Source: Polyangium jinanense (lineage in GTDB: Bacteria > Myxococcota > Polyangia > Polyangiales > Polyangiaceae). From it: DNA of 64,000 bases. Position 1 is the first letter of the stretch, and each line of letters opens with the position of its first letter. Positions 58,364-64,000 of this stretch are shown here, piece after piece. A model generated the notes under the pieces. That model searched no databases, had not been told where the DNA came from, and saw only the letters and a program-made list of their open reading frames with translations. Location: positions 112,443-176,442 of the forward strand of contig NZ_JAGTJJ010000020.1 of assembly GCF_028435365.1 (NCBI RefSeq), given 5' to 3'. Both the position numbers and the translations under genes were made by a program.

Positions 58364-59389
58364 ATGCGTAATAGCTTTATCAAATCGATCCTCGTACCTT
58401 TGACTGCGCTTGGCCTGGCGGCGTTTTTCGCCCAGGCATGCAGCGGCGGAGACAACTCGAACTCGGGCGGCGGCCCCGCTGGCTGTATTCCTGGATCCAC
58501 CGCCGCGTGCATCTGCGCCGGCGGGCTCGAGGGCGTGCAAGTCTGCAACGCGGCCGGCAATGGCTACGAGGCCTGTGATTGCGGGGCGAGCGGCCCCGGC
58601 GGCGGCGGCGGCAACGGCGGCGGCGGCTCCGTGACGTGCGTGGAAGGCGGCTCCACGGCGGTCGTCTGCGGCAATGGCACCATCGATCCGGGCGAGGAGT
58701 GTGACGACGGCAACTGCGTGCCCGACGACGAGTGCTCGGACAAGTGCAAGAACCCGTTCTGCGGTGACAAGATCGTCCAGTCGGGCGAGGACTGTGACGA
58801 CGGCCAGAACGAGGTCGGCGACACGTGCCCCAACGACTGCAAGCTCCCGGACGGCGGCCCCGACGCCCCGGTCGATCCCTGCGCCGGCAAGCTCATCTTC
58901 AACGACTTCACCGCGGCGCCGATCGCCTCGCAGTGGAGCTACATGGGCAGCCTCGGTTACGAGGCCGGCACGAAGATGTGCCAGGCCATCGGCGCGGCGG
59001 GCGTCTGCGACTACGAGCAGCTCGCCGAGATCTTCAACAACCCGGCCGCGCACCCGGTCGACGTTACGAAGATCACCACGAAGGTTCCGGTCGGCGGCAT
59101 GATCACGGCGTGGGTCAATCGCACCACGATGACGACCGTTGGCGGCACGACCTATCCGGTGGGCGCGGGCGGCCGCTGCAACAACTGGACGTACATGACG
59201 AACCACATCGACGACGGCGAGTTCGTGACCGTCACGAACACGGCCGGCACGATCGCGGGCGCGTTCACGCTCGATGCGAACCCGGGCTTCAGCGGCGATC
59301 CCGCGGACGGCTTCGCCGGCCCCGGCCTCGATTGCGGCGGCGTGCAGCGCTACATCCCGTGCTGCTTCCCCGTCTGCCAGAAACCCTGA
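58364..59389 (+). CDS. DUF4215-repeat lipoprotein
   Basis: A 341-residue lipoprotein (lipobox AQAC). A CICAGGLEGVQVCNAAGNG segment, common in myxobacterial surface proteins, leads to a Gly-rich linker and two DUF4215 repeats (CGNGTIDPGEECDDGNC, CGDKIVQSGEDCDDGQ). Then comes a globular domain from about residue 180 with paired cysteines (KMCQAIGAAGVCDYEQL, CGGVQRYIPCCFPVCQ) and beta structure. The C-terminus has no MYXO-CTERM tail, unlike the protein at 1231. The start has a weak ribosome site; a 287-base gap before it contains A/T-rich segments likely to be its promoter. Confidence 0.78.
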   Translation: MRNSFIKSILVPLTALGLAAFFAQACSGGDNSNSGGGPAGCIPGSTAACICAGGLEGVQVCNAAGNGYEACDCGASGPGGGGGNGGGGSVTCVEGGSTAVVCGNGTIDPGEECDDGNCVPDDECSDKCKNPFCGDKIVQSGEDCDDGQNEVGDTCPNDCKLPDGGPDAPVDPCAGKLIFNDFTAAPIASQWSYMGSLGYEAGTKMCQAIGAAGVCDYEQLAEIFNNPAAHPVDVTKITTKVPVGGMITAWVNRTTMTTVGGTTYPVGAGGRCNNWTYMTNHIDDGEFVTVTNTAGTIAGAFTLDANPGFSGDPADGFAGPGLDCGGVQRYIPCCFPVCQKP

Positions 59390-59406
59390 CGAATGGAAAA
59401 CGGGTC

Positions 59407-60882
59407 ATGAGCGCCTTCCGCTGTTTCGGATTCGCGCTCGTCCTCCCCCTGGCGGCCGGCCTTTTGGCCGCCGGGGGCGAGGAGCCCATTCCCTGGCCCC
59501 ACGGAGACGCCCCTTCCTCCGCCGATCTCGACGAGGGTGTCGGCGCCGCCCTCTCGCTCGCCACGCTCGAGCGCGTCGAGGAGTTCCTCGAGGCCGCCGA
59601 GAAGGGCGAGGATCGCGAGCACATCTTCGCGCTGCAGACGAACATCGATCTCGGCGCCTACGATCTCGAGCGGCTCTTCGCGTTCGGCGATGCGCTCTTC
59701 GCGCACGAGTTCCGCGGCGAGGACGGCTTTGGGGATCGACCTTTGCCCGGGCTCTCCCGCGTGCATTCGGGCGTGCGCGGCGGGCTCGACACGTATTCGT
59801 GCGCCGGTTGCCACTCCGTCGGCGGGCCGGACGGCGCGGGCGCTCCCACGCAGAACGCATTCCTCCTCGGCGACGGCGACCGGGCTTCCTCGGCGAACCA
59901 GCGAAACGCGCCGCACGTGCTCGGCCTCGGGTTCGTCCAGGCCCTCGGCGCCGAGATGACCTTCGAGCTCGGACAAACCCGAACCAACGCGCTGGCCAAG
60001 GCCGCGGATACCGGCGCCGACGTGACCGTGTCGCTCGAATCGAAGGGCGTCTCGTTCGGCAGCCTCACGGCGTATCCGGACGGCTCGCTCGATACGTCGG
60101 CGGTCGCCGGCGTGGATCGGGATCTCGTGGTCAAACCCTTCGGCTGGAAGGGCGAGATCGCGCGGCTCCGGCGCTTCACCGAGGACGCCGCGCGGATTCA
60201 TTTCGGCGTCCAGTCGCACGTGCTCGCGCTCGGGTGGCAAGTCGAGCCGGACGTGCCGCACCTCGGCGCGGGGCCGAACTGGTGGGATCCAGATAACGAC
60301 GGCGTGCAACGCGAGATCGAGGAGGGGATCCTAACGGCGACCGCGGTGTACATGGCGATGCTGGAGACGCCGGTGATCCTGCCGCCGCACGATCCGGGCC
60401 TGCGCGCGCGCTGGTCGAACGGCATGGCCGTGTTCGAGGAAGTTGGCTGCGCGAGTTGCCATCATCCGGAGCTGCCGCTCGCGAATGTGCGATGGGACGA
60501 GTGGCCCGATACGACGGGGGGTCCTCCGGTCGAGCTGAATTTGATGCGCGACGGCGAAAAGCCGCGCGGTACGAGTCTGGTGAAGCTCTACAGCGATCTC
60601 AGGCGGCACGACATGGGCGAAGAGCTCGCCGATCCGCACGACGGCGCCTTCGACATTCCGCGCAGCGTTTTCCTCACGCGTCCGCTCTGGGGCCTCGCCG
60701 AGACCGCGCCGTACCTGCACGACGGCCGCGCCGCGACGATCCCCGAGGCCATCCTTGCCCACGGCGGCGAGGCCGCGGCCGCGCGAGACGCCTTCGGCGC
60801 GCTCGATCCCGAGGATCAGAAGGACCTCCACGTCTTTTTGCTCTCGCTCACGCGGGAGCCGAAGGTCCACGTGCTGCAATGA
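59407..60882 (+). CDS. Di-haem oxidoreductase, DHOR/DUF1111 type, paralogue 1
   Basis: A 491-residue exported protein with a Sec signal. It follows the di-haem oxidoreductase (PF06537) pattern: CAGCH at about 132-136 with RNAPHVLGLGFVQALG, FGWKGEIA near 240, CASCH at about 348-352, LYSDLRRHDMGEELAD and the C-terminal LTRPLWGLAETAPYLHDGRA. This superfamily is related to MauG and bacterial peroxidases and includes rubber oxygenase RoxA. Length is typical of plain DHOR, shorter than RoxA. The ATG of the next gene overlaps its stop, and that gene is its paralogue. Peroxidase, oxygenase or electron-transfer roles are all possible. Confidence 0.85.
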   Translation: MSAFRCFGFALVLPLAAGLLAAGGEEPIPWPHGDAPSSADLDEGVGAALSLATLERVEEFLEAAEKGEDREHIFALQTNIDLGAYDLERLFAFGDALFAHEFRGEDGFGDRPLPGLSRVHSGVRGGLDTYSCAGCHSVGGPDGAGAPTQNAFLLGDGDRASSANQRNAPHVLGLGFVQALGAEMTFELGQTRTNALAKAADTGADVTVSLESKGVSFGSLTAYPDGSLDTSAVAGVDRDLVVKPFGWKGEIARLRRFTEDAARIHFGVQSHVLALGWQVEPDVPHLGAGPNWWDPDNDGVQREIEEGILTATAVYMAMLETPVILPPHDPGLRARWSNGMAVFEEVGCASCHHPELPLANVRWDEWPDTTGGPPVELNLMRDGEKPRGTSLVKLYSDLRRHDMGEELADPHDGAFDIPRSVFLTRPLWGLAETAPYLHDGRAATIPEAILAHGGEAAAARDAFGALDPEDQKDLHVFLLSLTREPKVHVLQ

Positions 60883-62366
60883 GGCGTGCGCTCGTCCTCT
60901 CGCTCCTGGCCACCACGCTCGTGGCATGCGCGCTCGATCCGGCGCCCGTGCCGACGGCGCAAAAAGGCTCGGCGCGCGCGCTCGGGGTGTACACGACAAA
61001 CCTCGATCCGGACCTCGAGCGCCAAGCGTATGATGCGCTCGCGCGTGATGCGCGCAGGCGCGAGCATCGGTTCCTCGACGCTGCAGACCCCGGCCACCTC
61101 GCGCGCTCGATCCGCGTCGAGCAATCCGACCTCGAAGCGGGCGTTCATTCGCCCGAGGAAATCTTCCAGCTCGGCGCGCAGATCTTCCACGCCACGTTCA
61201 CGCCCGCGATGGGCTACGGCGGCAAGGATCGGCCGCACCTCACGCGTTTTCACGAAGGTCGCCGCGGCGGGCCCGACGCCATGCGGTGCGATTCGTGCCA
61301 CTGGCGCGGCGGCCCCGGCGGCGCGGGCGACGGCGCGGACAACACGTACCTCGCCGGCGACGGCGATCGGCAATCGAGCGCGCTCGCGCGCAACCCGCCC
61401 TCGCTCGTCGGCGCGGGCCTCGTCGAGCTCGTCGCCCGCGAGATGAGCGCCGAGCTCGCCCGCGCGCGTGACGCGCTCGTCGCGAAGGCGAAGGCCGAGG
61501 GCAAACCCGCGCGCGGGCCCCTCGTGGCCAAAGGCGTCGCGTTCGGCGAGCTCGAAGCGCGGCCCGACGGGGGCATCGATGGGACGAGCCTGCTCGGCGT
61601 CGACACCGATCTCGTGGTCAAACCCTTCGGCTGGAAGGGGCATTTCGCCTCGCTGCGCGACGTCGTCGAGGACGAGCTCAACGTCCACCACGGCATGCAA
61701 TCGACGTGGCTCGTCGCGCACGCCGATCCCGCACGCATCGGCGCGTTTGGCGGGACGGACCCCGACGGCGACGGCGTCACGGACGAGATCCGCGAGGGCC
61801 AGGTGACCGCGCTCGCGCTCTTCCTCGCCATGCAGGAGGTGCCGATCGCGGATCCGCCGGAGGATCAGGATCACATCGTGCGCCTCGGCGCGGGAGAGGC
61901 GCGTTTCCAGGCGCTCGGCTGCGCGAGCTGTCACGTCCCTGCGCTCACGCTGGCGAGCGCCGTGTATTCGCTCCCGAGCCGCGAGGGCGGCGCCCCGGTC
62001 CGCGTCGATCTCGAAAAGGACGCGGCTGCTCCGCGGATCGCGCCGCCGATCGATGGAGGCCCGCTGCGGGTCTACCTCTACAGCGATCTCAAGCGGCACG
62101 ACATGGGCCCCGGACTCGCGGAAAAGCAGGCGGATCGGGGGGTTCGTCCGGGCACGTTCCTCACGCGCCCGCTCTGGGGGATCGCGCGGAGCCGCCCGTA
62201 CCTGCACGACGCCCGCGCGCCGACCCTCGAGGACGCAATCCTGCTCCACGGCGGCGAGGCGCAGGCCGCGCGCGACGCGTTCGCCGCGCTCTCGGAGTCC
62301 GAGCGCGCCGATCTCCGCGTCTTCCTCACGTCGCTCACCCGGGCTCGCCGGCTCTCCGTTCCATGA
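60879..62366 (+). CDS. Di-haem oxidoreductase, DHOR/DUF1111 type, paralogue 2 (lipoprotein)
   Basis: A 495-residue paralogue of the upstream gene, anchored as a lipoprotein (lipobox LVAC). It carries CDSCH near 136 with ARNPPSLVGAGLVELV, FGWKGHFASLRDVV, CASCH near 348, LYSDLKRHDMGPGL and LTRPLWGIARSRPYLHDARA. The stretch LVVKPFGWKG is identical in both copies. One copy exported soluble and one lipid-anchored suggests a heterodimer or an electron relay. The stop overlaps the next gene's start (ATGA), so all three end-of-window genes are one unit with the first. Confidence 0.85.
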   Translation: MRRALVLSLLATTLVACALDPAPVPTAQKGSARALGVYTTNLDPDLERQAYDALARDARRREHRFLDAADPGHLARSIRVEQSDLEAGVHSPEEIFQLGAQIFHATFTPAMGYGGKDRPHLTRFHEGRRGGPDAMRCDSCHWRGGPGGAGDGADNTYLAGDGDRQSSALARNPPSLVGAGLVELVAREMSAELARARDALVAKAKAEGKPARGPLVAKGVAFGELEARPDGGIDGTSLLGVDTDLVVKPFGWKGHFASLRDVVEDELNVHHGMQSTWLVAHADPARIGAFGGTDPDGDGVTDEIREGQVTALALFLAMQEVPIADPPEDQDHIVRLGAGEARFQALGCASCHVPALTLASAVYSLPSREGGAPVRVDLEKDAAAPRIAPPIDGGPLRVYLYSDLKRHDMGPGLAEKQADRGVRPGTFLTRPLWGIARSRPYLHDARAPTLEDAILLHGGEAQAARDAFAALSESERADLRVFLTSLTRARRLSVP

Positions 62367-63850
62367 CACGTCTCCGCGCTGTTCTGCTCCTCCTCGGCCT
62401 CGGTGCACTCGGATGCGGCCAGGTCGAAGTCGCCTGTGACGACCCCGTCGCATGCACCTGCGGCCCCACGCGCGCGTTGCCCGAGGGCGGCTGCTGCCCC
62501 GCGTGGAGCGTGGCCGACGGGGGCGTTTGTCGCGTACGCACCTGGACCTACCCCGCGGTTTCGCAGGTCATCGGCGGCCCCGGGGCGCGCCGCGTGTACG
62601 CGTCGATCGACGGTCGCGGCCGCGGGCTCTTCGTGTGGGACGAGGCGACCATGCCCGGCGCGGACGTGGTCGTCGTCGCCGAGGAGACGGACGCGGGTTT
62701 GTCCCTGCGCAAGCCAAGCGCCGTGCTGCCCGGTTTCGCCGGCATGGGCGTCGTCATCGGCGGCGAGGCAGGCGACGCGGTCGTGTCGTGGCGCCAGTCG
62801 ATCACGGGCGCCGAGGGCGACGTCTACCGGAGCGAACGCGCGCCAGACGGGACATGGACCGATCCGATGTCCGTCGCAGATCGCGTGTCCTCCGGGGAAA
62901 AGGCGTACGAGCCGCGGCTCGCGACGCGGTCGTCGGGCGAAATCCTGCACGTGTGGAACCAGTGGTACGACGGTTCCCATTACGGCGTCGCAGTCGCGCG
63001 CCGGAAGGGGCCAGGCGACGCATGGGAAGGTCCGTCGGCGGAGGACGACGTGCTGTCGCCGCCCTCATTTTTCTCGAACGCGCCGCAGGTGACGGTGAAC
63101 GATCGCGGCGACGCGCTCGTGTCCTGGTACCAGTCGGCCGGGAGCCAGCTCATGGCGTTCATGAGCGAGCGGAACAGCGCGGAGGGCACGTTTTCCCGGC
63201 CCGGCGTGGATGATTATCTCTCGGCCCCAGGCGCGCCCGTCGACAACGATCCCATCTGCAATCCGAAGCCCGCCCTCGCCGAGGACGGTCGCGGCGTCGT
63301 GGTGTGGACGCAGGAGACGGGGCAAGGCGGGGTCGCCGTGTACCTCGCGTCGCGCGACGCGCTCGGCGCGTGGACGCGGCCCGCAGACCTCGCAGATACG
63401 TTCTCGCGGCCCGAGGGCAAGTGTCGCGATGCGCGCGCGGCATTCGATTCACTCGGCTACCTGTACGTCACCTGGTCCGAGGACACAGGCGCAGGACCCG
63501 TCGTACATCTCGCCAAGCGCGCGCCCGACGGGACGTGGATTCATCCGGGCGATCAACCCCTCGTGCTCTCGACCGAAGGCGCGACCCAGGCCATCACACC
63601 GGTGCTCGCCGTCGGTCGGGACGGCGGGGTGATCGTGGCGTGGAGCGAAGAGGTGGGCGGTCACTTCCGCGTGGCGGCGCGCCGTGGCAGCGCCGCAGGC
63701 TTCGGCCTCATCGAGGTCCTCTCCCCCGCGGGAGATCACGCACTCTCGCCGCAAGTGGCCATCGGCGGACCGGAGGATCGCGCCGCGGTCGTGTGGATCC
63801 ACGGCGAGCCGACCATCGGCCGCGTCCTGTTCGCGACGCTCGCCCCCTGA
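62363..63850 (+). CDS. Propeller-like predicted lipoprotein
   Basis: A 495-residue lipoprotein (lipobox ALGC). A short Cys-rich segment (VACDDPVACTCGPTRAL, GGCCPAW) precedes repeated blades of about 55 residues with SW or VW near their ends (DAVVSWRQSITG, EILHVWNQWYDG, DALVSWYQSAG, GVVVWTQETGQ, YVTWSEDTG, VIVAWSEEVG, AAVVWIHGE), like sialidase or exo-glycosidase-type beta-propellers. No active-site residues could be assigned. Coupled translation with the di-haem proteins suggests a joint function at the outer membrane. Repeat unit C begins 23 bases after its stop. Confidence 0.75.
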   Translation: MTRLRAVLLLLGLGALGCGQVEVACDDPVACTCGPTRALPEGGCCPAWSVADGGVCRVRTWTYPAVSQVIGGPGARRVYASIDGRGRGLFVWDEATMPGADVVVVAEETDAGLSLRKPSAVLPGFAGMGVVIGGEAGDAVVSWRQSITGAEGDVYRSERAPDGTWTDPMSVADRVSSGEKAYEPRLATRSSGEILHVWNQWYDGSHYGVAVARRKGPGDAWEGPSAEDDVLSPPSFFSNAPQVTVNDRGDALVSWYQSAGSQLMAFMSERNSAEGTFSRPGVDDYLSAPGAPVDNDPICNPKPALAEDGRGVVVWTQETGQGGVAVYLASRDALGAWTRPADLADTFSRPEGKCRDARAAFDSLGYLYVTWSEDTGAGPVVHLAKRAPDGTWIHPGDQPLVLSTEGATQAITPVLAVGRDGGVIVAWSEEVGGHFRVAARRGSAAGFGLIEVLSPAGDHALSPQVAIGGPEDRAAVVWIHGEPTIGRVLFATLAP

Positions 63851-63872
63851 GGGGGTGCTTGGGAGCGTTGCG

Positions 63873-63977
63873 CCGGGGTTTCACCCCGGACCCCGACCAG
63901 GGGTTGTCCACCCCTGGACCCGGACCAGCGCAAGCGCTGGACTCGGGGTCGATGAACTGCGCGATGCGCAGTTCATC
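63873..63977 (+). repeat. Four-hairpin repeat unit C
   Basis: The clearest copy, in the same direction as the gene ending at 63850. The stems are CCGGGGT/ACCCCGG (63873-63889), CCAGGGGT/ACCCCTGG (63897-63917), CCAGCGC-AA-GCGCTGG (63925-63940) and GATGAACTGCGC with 12 perfect pairs (63951-63977). The conserved tail (GGCAAGAC) runs to the window edge, so an inverted partner unit may lie just outside. Confidence 0.88.
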
Positions 63978-64000
63978 GAACGGGCCGTGGCAAGACTGGC

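Noticed and set aside
59407..62366. Rubber oxygenase RoxA assignment for the two di-haem proteins
   Set aside because: They are about 200 residues shorter than RoxA and share only general DHOR motifs; no polymer-specific residue could be checked.

Overview
The window is high-GC DNA with densely packed genes, many GTG starts and many ATGA/GTGA start-stop overlaps. A MYXO-CTERM-like sorting tail, DUF4215 Cys repeats, about a dozen predicted lipoproteins, an NtrC-type response regulator with a receiver domain, a Ser/Thr kinase-fold protein and a zinc-ribbon/GYF membrane protein resembling gliding component GltJ all point to a myxobacterium. The likely group is Polyangiales (Sorangium/Polyangium-like); the genus is inferred, not shown. 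No rRNA, tRNA, CRISPR array, IS transposase or phage gene was seen.

Layout. 1-6.5 kb: N-terminus of an isochorismatase-like hydrolase divergent from a LysR regulator, a large secreted beta-helix/DUF4215/MYXO-CTERM protein, a VOC protein and a lipoprotein alpha/beta hydrolase. 6.6-12.7 kb: an accessory-looking block with a P-loop ATPase, a TPR protein, a convergent MNT-HEPN fusion, a Cys-rich lipoprotein and a 130-bp MITE-like palindrome that supplies a stop codon. 12.7-15.8 kb: nucleotide-sugar dehydrogenase and CpsB/YwqE-type phosphatase (polysaccharide genes) plus two small conserved-looking proteins. 16-22 kb: a nearly proline- and arginine-free Ala-rich lipoprotein, an ArsA-type ATPase, two Cys-rich lipoproteins and heme A synthase CtaA. 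22.2-29.3 kb: five collinear genes (MOSC, halogenase-like flavoprotein, DUF697-like protein, radical SAM-methyltransferase fusion, second radical SAM enzyme). 29.6-36.3 kb: a KAS III homologue lacking two catalytic residues, an amidohydrolase-outer membrane-lipoprotein triplet and a large HEAT-like protein. 36.3-42 kb: Mfd and three small hypotheticals. 42-48 kb: a PilZ membrane protein and a divergent pair of paralogous GT-C glycosyltransferases. 48-56 kb: NtrC-type regulator, GltJ-like protein, then a tightly coupled cell-envelope operon (thioredoxin fold without cysteines, CX4CH lipoproteins, DUF3570 barrel, CXXCH lipoprotein). 56-64 kb: membrane-anchored pseudokinase, DUF4215 lipoprotein, two tandem di-heme oxidoreductases and a propeller-like lipoprotein.

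The strongest undescribed signal I see is a modular repeat present five times in three intergenic places (about 5.1-5.4, 29.3-29.6 and 63.9 kb). Each unit is a series of four hairpins in fixed order. The hairpin arms differ between copies by paired, structure-preserving changes. Four of the five units start 11-27 bases after a stop codon, in the same direction as that gene, as a structured 3' UTR element would. The second theme is loss of catalytic residues in proteins that keep their fold: a pseudokinase, a KAS III homologue and a thioredoxin-like lipoprotein.
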